Shown here: one piece after another, positions 11,937 to 23,200 of the stretch
How the letters are laid out: each line of letters opens with the position of its first letter
Numbering within the stretch: position 1 is the stretch's first letter
DNA from: Desmodus rotundus
Lineage: Eukaryota; Chordata; Mammalia; Chiroptera; Phyllostomidae
Direction: 5' to 3'
DNA: 64,000 nt
Assembly: GCF_022682495.2 (NCBI RefSeq)
Contig: NC_071392.1
Coordinates: 71,756,097-71,820,096, forward strand
Made by a program: the position numbers and the translations under genes
The notes under the pieces: generated by a model
The model's database searches: none
Told to the model about the DNA's origin: nothing
The model's input: the letters and a program-made list of their open reading frames with translations, nothing else

Positions 11937-12670
11937 AAAGTGTCACCGGGGCAGAAAGTCCTGGGTCCCTAACAACAGGCAGAACTGGGAGAGCAAGTAT
12001 TGGAAATAACTACTGTTATTTAGGACCTCGCTCCTGAGGCTCCCTTTTCTCCCCTTGATCATCTCTGGTCATGTGGGTCGGATCCTCCCCATGACCTTTC
12101 CTCCCCTGGCATGTAGCTAGTCATACCCTCCCCCGCCCCTGAGAGAAGAACAAGGGGGCTGGAGAAAAGCCCCATCTGACTGCTACAGGAGGATGGGAGA
12201 TGATGGGACAGGCCCTGACAGGTCAGCTTGAAGAAGAAAGCAGTTAAACCCCTCTAAGAGGCCAAAAGAAGCCCTGGCATCAACAGTGGAGACCACAGCT
12301 CTGAAAGGCACACTTGGAAAGCTGATGAATATTCTATTGAGATCCTCCCTTGGGACCTGCCCTAAAAAGCCCTTAGGACAGAGGACTCAGCAGGGCTGTC
12401 CCTCCTGGGAGCCTCTCTGAGCCTTTTCTCTTCCCTTCTGCTTCCCTTACAGGAGGGTTATCTTTACCTTCCTCTCTCCTAAGCTCCAAGGGGCCTTCTT
12501 TTGCCTTTAAAACTTGTTTCCTCATCCCATTTCTTCTACTGCTCACTTCTTCTACCTCTGTGACTTTCTAAATCAACTTTCTCGTTTAGTTTGAGTCTTG
12601 CCTCTGAATTCTTTCTTAGTCAGAACTCAAGTACCAAGGATGCTGAACAAAGGCCCAGTCTGACCCCACC
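11937..12670 (+). mobile_element. LTR-like unit 2, same family as unit 1
   Basis: Second, diverged copy of the family at 10.6 kb in the same orientation. Shared blocks in the same order are tcaccggggcagaaagtc near 11941, ggtcatgtgggtcgga, a cagtggagaccac piece, gattgagatcctccc-like sequence near 12335, and an aaaaagccctta stretch. There is no internal coding sequence. Its 3' boundary near tctaacac is uncertain. Confidence 0.45.
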
Positions 12671-14415
12671 AGTCTAACACCTCACCTGGTGCCGTGTTGC
12701 CGCTGCCCACAGCTTCACATTCACCCCTTTATGAACTCAGTAGGCATCCCTGGGCATCCACCTTTAGGACTAGGGAAGCCTTTCATTTTCACTCTCAGAT
12801 AACAAAGGAGCTCATCAGCTCCTTGTATTAGAAAGAGGACATACATGTGATAATATGACTGAAATCACTTGCAGCATTCTGCCTTCTAGGTGGAGTGACC
12901 CTGATGATTGCAAGGTGTCCACAAGGGTGTCCCTTTTTAGGAAGTGTAGGGAGGAGTAGCGGCCATGATTGCAAGATTCTTTTCAGTTCACTGGAGGGAA
13001 GAACATGCATTTGCTCTCTGACAAGATCTATTAATGTATATACTTGACTTCATAAAATAATTTTGTATATAAAATAAGAGAATTTGGCTGTTAAAAAGAA
13101 ATTAAAGATCAATAATCTGGTATAAACCTTATTTTATAAATATGGAAACAGACCAAACTGGGTGAGGTTGTTTGCTCTCTATCAAAAAGTGCAATAGAAA
13201 TAGACTTGAACTAAAAACCAAGTTCTTTGAGAGTGAAGAAGCAACCAATCAGTCAGTGGGTCAGAAAGTCTTCCTGAAAGAGATGGATGATAAAAGGGCA
13301 GGATGGGAGGAATTGGTTATTGGAGTGGGAGAAGGAAGAATCCACACTGCAAGCAGAGGGATTGACCTCAGCGAAGACTGGGCGAAGGGGACAAAAAGGT
13401 TATGGAACAAGAAAGAGTTCAGTGTTGCTTCAATAACACAGGAGAATTTTTGGTCTTAAAAGCTTAATGTCAACTTTATTTTTTGAAGTATGCTTAATGA
13501 AGACAATAATTAGGTGATATTTGACTAAGAGATATACTTATCTTGAGCCTAGTAATATTTAAGTATAGATGAATCTTTTACTTATTCAACAATACTTACT
13601 GCTTACCTCCTCTGTGTCAGGAACTGGGCTGTGTGTGCAAGATGTATAGTGGTGAACCAGACAGCTGTGGTCCATCTCCTCGAGGAACTTACCTTGTGAT
13701 AGAGAACTCAATCAGGGAAGTAGGCAATAAATTAAGATCAACTATGACAAGGCTATAATATTATAGCTCGAGAATAGGGAAGGTGGGGTTGCTAATAAAA
13801 ATATAATGAGCTATTATACAGGCTATATAATTAACGTTAAAGTAGATGCCCTTGAAAAAGATAGTTTTAAATTGAGACCTGCAAATGAATGGGGAGAGAG
13901 ATAGAGAAGGAGAGAGCTGGACACCCAGAAGAAACTAGGACAAAGCTGAAATTCAACAAGACAGACATTACAGTAGTGGCAGTGGTACAGTGTGACTGGG
14001 AATGGAGTTGAAAGCTGAGGTGAGGAGAGACAGGTCAGAGAGGCAATAACGGGACACATGAATACACTTAAAAGCCAGTCATTTTCCCAGAGCATCCCCT
14101 ACAAGGACGCTCTGAGGGGCCGTGACCCACTCTTTGTCTCTGCTTCTTTCTGCCAGTAGCCTTTTTTTTCTTTCTCCCAGCATCCTATTTTCTTTTACAC
14201 CTCAAATATATGATAAAATATATGTGGCAATACCTTGTAAATTTACACATGAAAGATTTAATCATTAGAGAAACATATTGACTTCCATTTTAGTTCCAAT
14301 ATCCCAGGAAAGGGCTGGACTTGGTCAGATAACCATACCTGGCTCTTAAATTTGGCCAGAAGGCATGCACAGACACTTTGAAGTTATGTTATGCAGAGAA
14401 GAGAGTTCACAAAAA

Positions 14416-14440
14416 TATTGTGGGGACATTCCCCACAATA
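14416..14440. repeat. Short perfect inverted repeat (hairpin)
   Basis: Eleven bases, tattgtgggga, are followed by the 3-base spacer cat and then by their exact reverse complement. No terminator or MITE context is evident, and the surrounding sequence is unrecognised. Confidence 0.85.
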
Positions 14441-16089
14441 GGAAAAGCCACAGGTCTTCACTTCACTGTTGTAATGATTGCAAAAGTAATGTATGTCAAG
14501 TCAGAGCGAACCTCAAAATGCAGTGGGTACTCAGAAAGTAACTGTCATGTAACTGATTGTTTCAGTTGTTTGAATATCAATAAAGATGTTGAAGTTTTTA
14601 CAAGGACCCCTTATTTTGTCTTACCAACAGCCATACACACTTTTCTGGGAAGTGTGTCCACACAGTTTATTTTCGGAGGATTGGTTCTATCAAGTCGACC
14701 AAAGTTTGGCCAATAAGTCCCATGCCTGGAACTTTTCTATAATCAGGAAAGACAGAAAAAGCAGGTGGGGAGTAGCCCCACTTTAGCTAGATCATGGAAG
14801 GTGCAGGCAGCCTTATTTCCAATGAAGATAAAGGCACAGAGAAAAGCAAATGGTAGCTGGGAGGACAAGTGAAGGAGGGAGGAAGAGAACTCCACCAGAG
14901 CTCCAGACCGTGGTCTGCTCCTGAAATCCAGCTGCCTCCAGTCCTTGGAGTCCGTGAGTATTTTTTCACTAAGTTAAGTCAACTTGTGGTCCAATTAATT
15001 GCAATCAAATTTGTCACTGCTAATACTCATTCTATCTAAAATACTTTATTACATTTTTATCTACACAAATTGCCCACCCTGTAAGAAAAATCTCTTAAGT
15101 ATCATCACAGCCAATACTTATGGTGCACATTTTAAACCCAGTAAAGTAACTGCAGATAGAACCTTAAACAATAGCAGAATTTTATACAAAATTGTTAGAT
15201 TTTCTAGATGTTGGATTTTTTAATCTGTATAAGGCCTTTTTCTTACTTCTTGTGTTTGCAATCCATGGAGGAGTTTACACCTAGAAAGATTTCCTCTTTT
15301 GGCCTATAAAGGAGGGGAATAAAAAGAGAAAAGCAGTCACATTCCTTTCTCACCTCTACCCACTGAATTACCAGAGGTCACCTTGAATACAGCCCTCCTG
15401 TGGAGCGGTTATGGAAAGCTGGCTCATGGTTTCTCCCATTTTCTCAGGCTACCTTGAGGACACACAGAATGGGGGGGGGGGGTTGTCTATAACCCAGGTC
15501 TTTAGCTAAGAAGAACAGGTTATATGACTCTAGCACGGGAAATGGGAAATGGGTGAAAAAAGCATTTCTCCTCTCCAAACTCAGGATGAAGAAAAATGAA
15601 ACAAGTACAATATTTAAGAAAGATGTGGAGGTCATGTTACAGCAAGAAAAGTAATTGGAGACAATCAAACAAGTATCCATTACACACATCTTTATGTGGC
15701 ACTGTGCTGTGTGCCTGGTGAAGTGGCCTGAGCTAAGGTAGTTCTCAATTTTGAGTTGTTTACAACCTAAAACCGGGCTTCAGAACTACTGACAGGGTTT
15801 TGGAAGCAATAACACAGGGCACTGTTATTTCTAACAAGTTCTGAAATTCTTTTAAATGCAGGTGCCATTTTGAAAAAGCAATTCAGAATTTTGTTTATTG
15901 GAGGGTATTTTGTTGCTGTTCTGAAATTGCTACAATATTAAACTATTATTAGGAAATATTTTTAAAGTGTTAGAAATCTGCCATTTTAATAGAGGAAAAC
16001 GCTTTTAGTAAGAAACATATTCCCAGACTGTCACAGCACACTGTTCATCATAAAAACTAGACCTGTTTCAGGTACCTCTATATTAAAAG

Positions 16090-16200
16090 ATTGAGAAGAG
16101 ATCTGGATTCTAATCCAGATTTTCATTAACTGCCTGGCAGGGCAGGTTTGGGAGTGACTCTAATCTTCCTATACTCATGTATTTTCATTTGTAAATGGTT
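16090..16200 (+). repeat. MIR-like ancient SINE fragment
   Basis: The pieces gatctggattctaatccagat, ttaactgcctggcag and ttttcatttgtaaatgg follow the order of the MIR body. The fragment is short and diverged, and the call rests on pattern memory only. Confidence 0.45.
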
Positions 16201-16951
16201 GAGGCATTTAAAAATTATAATATTCAAAAGATAGTAAAGTTTTTTAAATGTTCATTTAATTCTCATGTTAGTGATTTTCATTTTTATATTGTTTATAAAA
16301 ATCTGTCTTTGGTACAAGAGGTTATGGAAGAGAAAAAATCTAGAAACTTTATCATAGGTCCACCAACATCACTACTACTATTTATGAGTTAACAGGAATA
16401 ATGGCTCATGGTAAGTACATGTTGCTATATCTTTACATGATACATGGACTTTACATGAAACATGGACTGTGTTGAAAATGACTGTGTTACATGTGGTCCA
16501 TGCATTTATGGATTGAGAATGATCATAGCAATGATTGAAATATTTATAGTGATTTTCCAGGTGATGCAATGTGTGCTGTTCTTATTTTCATAAATAATTT
16601 CCATAAATAATTCAAACTTCTATAATAAACATGTTATTCTTAGGATAAGGAAAAAGTACATTTTAAAAAACATGTAGTTCAGTTAAAATGGGCCAAATAT
16701 TTGGGTTCACTAATGCTCATCCTTCACTGGTAAGACAAGACGGCCCTTGGCCATCCCAGTCCCTGACACACTGCTCTCCAGTGGACTCCTTCGCTTCTGC
16801 TCCCTCCCTTCTCCTCACACCATGCTGCTTACATGTGAAAGCCAGTTGAACTTGTTGCTCTAATTATTTAAATTAGCATCGCATAAAAACTACTGAGGTG
16901 ATTATGAAAATAAAAAGTGGTTTTCTCTGAATATTTTATAAAGAGATGATT

Positions 16952-17590
16952 AAAATGCTGTTAAATTTGCTGTCATTTTTACTGTTCATATTTTTTATCT
17001 TCTTTTTCTTCGGTAAGTCCCTTTAACATTTCATATAATAAGGGCTTGGTGATGATGAACTCCTTGAACTTGACCTTATCTGAGAAGCATTTTATCTTCC
17101 CTTCCATTCTAAATGATAGCTTTGCTGGATAGAGCAATCTTGGATGTAGGTCCTTGCCTTTCATGACTTGGAATACTTCTTTCCAACCCCTTCTTGCCTG
17201 TAAGGTCTCCTTGGAGCAAACTCACAGTTATTAACAACCACACCTAAAACAAAAACAAAAGCAAACTAAGCAAACAACTAGAACAGGAACAGAACCACAG
17301 AAATGGAGCTCACATGGAGGGTTATCAACAGGGGAGTGGGAGGGTGGAGAGGGGGGAAAGGCACAGAGAGTAAGTAGCATAAATGGTAGGTAGAAAATAG
17401 ACAGGGGGAGGGTAAGAATAGTATAGGAAATGTAGAAGCCAAAGAACTTATAAGTATGACCCATAGACATGAACTATAGGGGGGGAATGTGGGATGGAGG
17501 GGGTGGGCAGGATGGAGTGGAGTGGGGGGGAAAATGGGACAACTGTAATAGCATAATCAATAAATATATTTTTTAAAATGCTGTTAAATT
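16952..17590 (+). mobile_element. HAL1/L1-lineage insertion with 5' inversion and 16-bp TSD
   Basis: Direct 16-base repeats (aaaatgctgttaaatt) at 16952-16967 and 17575-17590 flank a 607-base insertion. Its left part, to about 17217, is in reverse orientation: on the minus strand it reads the C-terminal end of an L1-type ORF1 protein (KDLHPRLLYPAKLSF..., then a KFKEFIITKPLLYEMLKG-like stretch). Its right part, from about 17218, is in forward orientation. It carries the 3'UTR seen in the 37.1 and 54 kb copies and ends gtaatagcataatcaataaa. An inverted 5' part joined to a forward 3' part is the usual product of twin priming during target-primed reverse transcription. The copy is too short to encode anything whole. 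Confidence 0.85.
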
Positions 17591-20117
17591 AGGTGGCCGG
17601 AAGGCAACTGTGAAATATTATGATAAAAACTTAAAATGCTTATGCTTTTAGATTGCTTTACAATATTTTTTCTTCTTTAATGAACTCAAATTGGAAATGT
17701 GAATGATGTATGGTTTATGCAAGAAAAAAGGTGAGGACCTTCCATCAGAAGACATCACTCATAAGTTTGGTAAATAAACAATAAATTTATATGTTCTATA
17801 TTAAAATAAAGTATTTAAGGTATGCAATAATCACTGTTTAATGAATCCTTACATTCATTGCTTTTCAATTATGTCACCTACTATAGGTTTTCCTTGAGTT
17901 AGATAAGAAAATTCCTATTATAACTATTTATTTAGATGCCAGTATGTTAAATAATCATTCTGTAGCTCGCTCCCTTCTTACTACACTTATGTGCACACAA
18001 TCTATCTTACACTTGAACCTCAAGTCCTTTCTTGTTTTCAAATCCTTTAATTATCAACAAAGGATAGGTATACCCCAAACTATAACAACCTAAAAAAAAG
18101 GCCTGAGCACAATTATGTTAGAAGGACCCATTAACAATCTGCTTTTAATCCTGACTATCATTCTAATTACTACAATTTTTAAGGGAATTCATTTCTTGGT
18201 CAGATCAGTCCATTCACCCAAGTTTGTTGTGTCCTGCAGAGCAAAGGATTATTACTGTAGTTTACAGTTTTTAAGGTTTAAAAACGCATTTATCCTGATC
18301 TAATTAGATAAAGTGTGACTATTCTCCAGAATGGTTTATGAGGGGGGGAAGATACAGATAACTATTTTACAGGCTTATTATTTCAACAAGTATTTACTGA
18401 CTATCTATACGTACAAGACGGCACCGTGTATGTACATGAACAAAGGGGGAAGAAGGTCTTATATAAGGAAGCTTCATATGCCTGTTGTCCTCCCTTTAGG
18501 GGAAGTTTCTTTTGATGATTTTAAACAAGAAGTATGAAATAGACTATGTAAAATGTGAAGGGAAGTCCAGTAGTATAGCTAAAAAATTCTCTGATGAAAG
18601 CTCTTTGCCTGAATAATATGAAGGCAAATGCATTAAATATAAAACAGGGGGCAAGAAAAAGAAGACAATAAAAATAACAAGGGAAGCCCTCAAGATTTAG
18701 AGTAAAGGTTATTGCTGTTTCAATCTGCATTTAATATGCTAAAAATTCTTCATAGTTTTCTACTAAAACCTGTGCATTGAAACCATGCCTGACATATTTT
18801 CTCACTGTGTGTTTTCAGCAATGCATGGTTGCTAGTGACAGCATTTGCTCACCAGCCTCCCCGGCAGGAGAGCTACAGCCTTTGGGGTGGGGAATTTTCT
18901 ATAGTAGCAGACCTGCCGCAGCTGATCTGTCAGGGTGAGTCAGAGAGGCTTTCTGCTCCCTAATGACAGCAAAAAAACAAATAAAAATCAAACAAAATGC
19001 AAACATTTTTATCAAAGATAGTTGGCAAATTAGTAGGTGCCCTGAGGAATCAAAAGCAAGGACAGAAACAATCAGCACTTTGATTTCAACATTTCAAACA
19101 TAAATTAGACCATCTTTTATGTCTTCTGATGTTTAATTGCATGAATATGTGGGCTTGAAACATGGCCAACATTATTACGTGCTTTCACACACTGCTCGTA
19201 TTCATTTTTCACTCTTTCTACAAATGTTTGTCAAGCTTCTACTACTCAAAGACACACTGCTGGGCACTTCAGAAATGTAATGGTGAGCAGAACTGACAAG
19301 GACTCTCCCTCACCAAGCTCAGAGTATATTGGATTGGGATGGGGAGGCAGACATAGTAATTAACCATTCATGCAAGCAAATATGAAATTGCTATGGATAG
19401 AAATTTGATGGTGAGCTATGTGATTCTTAGAATCTGTGGTTGCAGTATTTTATTTAACCCAGAAGGTCAAAGATGACATCTATAAGAAGGTCAGAAGGAT
19501 TCTTAAAAGTTAATTAGTCAAGAAAGGAGGAAAAGATGCTCCAGGCCGAGGAAACATCCACCTTCTAAGGCATGGTGGCGTGGTGGTAAGATCAGGTGAG
19601 GCTGACAGGAAGTCACGGGCTAAAGCAGAATGCCAAGGTGCCGTGGGTCTGGACGAGAGACGAGGGAGCCAGAGCAGGAAGGACCCCACAGGCGTGGTGA
19701 ATGGTTTTGCCTCTATCTCGAGAGATATATAAAGTCGAGGGCATATTTCAGGGTGTGTTTCTGCATGTGTATATGTGGTCACGCATGGTGTGTGTCTGCT
19801 GGTGGTAAGGGCGACATGCTACTTGAGTGGCACGGCATAGCTCAGTTTACTTTCATACTCTAGACTTTACTTAACCACTGCTTAATTTTACCAGCAAACA
19901 ACTGTCCTTGTTAGCAGTTTCTCCATACGTTAAGAGTAATGGGAGCTGAATATAAAATAGTTCATAACTAGATTATGGAAAGCACAAATAAGGCATCATT
20001 TATGAAGAAAATACTAAACCAGTATACATAAACACAATCACAAGTTTTGCATGTTTTTATTTGTAGCAGAATGTAACTGAATGGCTTTTTTAAATGTATG
20101 GTATGCATTCCAAAATA
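17591..20117. other. Intergenic DNA, no gene seen
   Basis: AT-rich sequence. A piece at about 19200-19400 (gacacactgctgggcacttcag, then aatggtgagcag and aactgacaag) looks like an ancient dispersed repeat. The GC-richer patch at 18780-18970 is not recognised. ORFs at 18115, 18331, 18521, 19510 and 19630 show no family features. Confidence 0.55.
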
Positions 20118-20118
20118 T

Positions 20119-20237
20119 AGGGTGTGGCAAAAGTAGGTTTACAGTTGTGCGTATGGAAAATAATACAATAAATAATAATGCAAGAATAAACTGTTTTTGC
20201 ATACTTAAACTGTAAACCTGCTCCTTCCCACCCCTGC
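20119..20237. mobile_element. Mariner-type MITE (short TIR element)
   Basis: An element of about 120 bases with imperfect terminal inverted repeats. The left end reads gggtgtggcaaaagtaggtt and continues tacagttg. The right end, reverse-complemented, reads about ggggtgggaaggagcaggtt and continues tacagttt. The interior is A/T-rich without coding capacity. The same termini occur at 61.5 kb. The flanks carry TA dinucleotides, in keeping with Tc1/mariner-type insertion. The family assignment is inferred. Confidence 0.7.
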
Positions 20238-23200
20238 AGTATAATCTGCTCTTAACATGAAAAGAAGATGAAGCTTGTTCTGAGTAACTCCGATTAAATA
20301 TTTGAATAATCACCTTTAAGCATATATACTGTTTTTCCTGAGCAAAACATTAAATAAAATGTAATATACTTACCAGTACTGGTATTCAAAGGTGACTAAT
20401 GTTTGTATTTGAGAGAACTTAAGATACAGTAAATGTACAAGAGGTTGGGAATATAAAAGACCTGAATATACTCTAAGCGCGCTACACTGAGTGATAACAT
20501 ACAAATTAACACATTCTAATAATAATAATAACATGCTGTCATGGGCGACTTCAGGACTAAAGAGAAGCCAGACCATAGAATATTTTTTCAAATCAATTTA
20601 GCAATATACTGATATACCCATAGAATACCAGACAATATTACAGATGTTGCAGAATTTCAGCTTTAATTGATTTAGGGCCTGCAACGTGTCGGGCGTTCTG
20701 AACATTTCCACATGGAATCTTTGCGAGCCGGTTGTTTGCAGGAGGGGTCCTCACAGAGCTTGGACCCCAGGCCTGCTGAAGCCTGAGCGTGGGTATAGAA
20801 CCTCACTTCATCCCACCTCCACGTAAATACTCGGGAAGGTGCTAATTTTGTTTTGCAGTAGTTATTTGCACCTAGTGAGGGGGCAGGCATGTAGCCAGAG
20901 TCTCCGGAACAGTCCACCTGATACCAATAGTAGGCTATTAAAAAAACCAAAATGAAACAAACAAACAAAATACCTTCGAACATCTGGCGGACCCCTCACT
21001 CCGTTCAGACGGTGCAGTCTGAAGCTGCATTATTCCACTGGAATGCTGGGGGAACACGAGAAGCCCTACCTGTCTCTGAAACTGCCCTGTGTTAACCCCC
21101 GCTTTGCGGAACTGTTGTCTGTTTCTCCCACCCCTGTAAAGTCTCTAGCCATTAGCCATTGAAACCTGACATCTTTCTGTCGATCACATTACCATCCCGC
21201 TGTGACGATGTAGAAATTATTGCACCCACTTTATAAATGAAGACGCCGAGGCTCTGAGCACTCCAGAGATCATCTAAATGACAAGCAAGAGTTTTGGGGT
21301 CCGGATCTACACAACTGAGCCCTTTGTGGGTGCAGCTGTTGCAGAAGAGTAGGGAGGCTGACGGTGAGTGCATTATAATGTGAGCATTAGGAAGAGAAAA
21401 AAAAAATCAGTTCCAGAAGTGTGAAACTGTGATAGATGGCACATCATACAGAGATTAGGGTCTTTATAGCTATAGGTATAGACATAGATACATATATAAA
21501 ATATACTTGTATGCTTTCATTTTTTTCTAATCAATATCAGATTTGTGAATAATTTTAACTTTTCAAATGACTCTTCCATCTGCTATGCCCTGTCCTGCAC
21601 ACTGACAACTCCCCAGCCTGAAACTCGGAGTGGGAAGTAAGCGTGGCACTGTGACAGCTAATTAGAGGTAGGCCCAAGGACCCAGGTGTCCTCTCTCTCT
21701 CTCGTCTTTTCCTCGAGGACCCATACTGCCTCCCTAGCTGAAGATTTCAGTTGAAAAATAGCTAGATGTCAGTTTGCCAAGAAAATGTCATTTGGGTTCC
21801 ATTTTTCTTAGCTTCCTTGAAACTATACATATGCCCCTGCACTATTTTCTGAGTGTTAGAAACTATTGAAATTTGTCTTTTCAGTATGACAGCCTATGTT
21901 TGCAGATGCCTTTTATTTATGAGAAAAAATTTGATGTGAACTATTTAATTCATCTTATCACAATTTAGTGTCACCCTGGTTTTTCTTTTCAGCCCTTTAC
22001 TGATCCTTAAAAAATGTCCTCTGACTTGCTAAAAGTAAGGACATAATGCTTCCACTTTGGGCGTTAATGACAGTGACTGGGATGACAAGATGAGCACCTC
22101 AAAGCCTCTATAATGTATAACACATAAAACTAACTCAGAAGGACAGGATTCAAGCAAATAGTTCTACAAAAACTAGGCCTAAATGTTACTGATAGGGTTA
22201 CTCTGTAGATACTGGGTCCTAAGGCCTGGGAGTATGCAATCCTCTCCCTCATTGTTCAGTAAAGAAATAAATGTTTCCATGCTATTGATAATACTTTCAG
22301 TAAAGAAATGAGGTCCATGACAATTACATTACAGATTAAAGCAAAACAGAAAGAATGAAGGAAGATTCTAACTGATTAGTTTCCAAAATGTATACCTCAA
22401 ACCATTCTTTAAAGAGCCGAGTGGCAGTTCAGAGCTTCAACCTTCCAAAGATCACAAACTTTTATTTTGTATCTCCGAACTCTTAAAAGGATGTGAAGGA
22501 AGGAATCCAGAATCCAAAGTCAAAATCTGCTTTATTTTCAGAGTTGTGGCATCCTGCCCCTTCTAGAACCTCCCCCAGGAGTAAAGGCTGTCCTAAGCCA
22601 CCAGCAGCCCTAAATTACCCAGGGGGATCAGTCAGAAAGCACTCACTTAGTCAGACTCTTCTAGTTTGACTGCACCACACTCAGGATTGCGGGCTGGGAG
22701 TGCTTATGGATTAGCTAAGTGGAAGGAAAGCTCCCCCACCCACCCCCTTGTTTTTAGTTCTGAGTGGATACTGTAACTTGAGTATTTCTCTGAAATTACT
22801 TGGAATCTCTGAAAACCTCAGTACAGTCGTGAAAGGTCCTCCTGCCTCCAGCTGTGTTAGGCCTAATTACGTTTCTCATGGTCTCCAAATAACAGCATTG
22901 CCATGATGCTACTTGAACACTAGAAGGTGTGTAGGGGGCGTTTCTTCTGACTGGGTTGGCTTCTCACGTCTGATTCTTTCCGGGAGGCTTAGGTCAGAGT
23001 CCTGTGGGGAATGCCGGGATGGGCTCATTACCTGCAGCCAATCAGTTTGACTTGATCGTGTGAAGTTTGCACTTCAACCTGGCTAGATCTCTTCTGTATT
23101 GATAGTCCTTGATTCGGAAACCCGTTTCATGTATAAGTGAATTTATAATTAAAACATAAACTATAGATTGCATGTATAAACAAATGTATAATTTGTGCAT

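Larger units (their letters stand above)
12671..16950. other. Intergenic DNA with scattered ancient repeat pieces
   Basis: No gene recognised. It contains an ancient dispersed-repeat segment at about 13585-13740 (ctcctctgtgtcaggaactgg, then gtgaaccagacag), a perfect 11-base inverted repeat at 14416-14440, a G run at 15472-15482, and a MIR-like piece near 16090-16200. The ORFs at 13172, 14378 and 16195 lack any recognisable domain. Confidence 0.55.

Noticed and set aside
15472..15482. G run as a G-quadruplex site
   Set aside because: A single homopolymer run without a further G-tract pattern; more likely simple sequence or a slippage-prone site.
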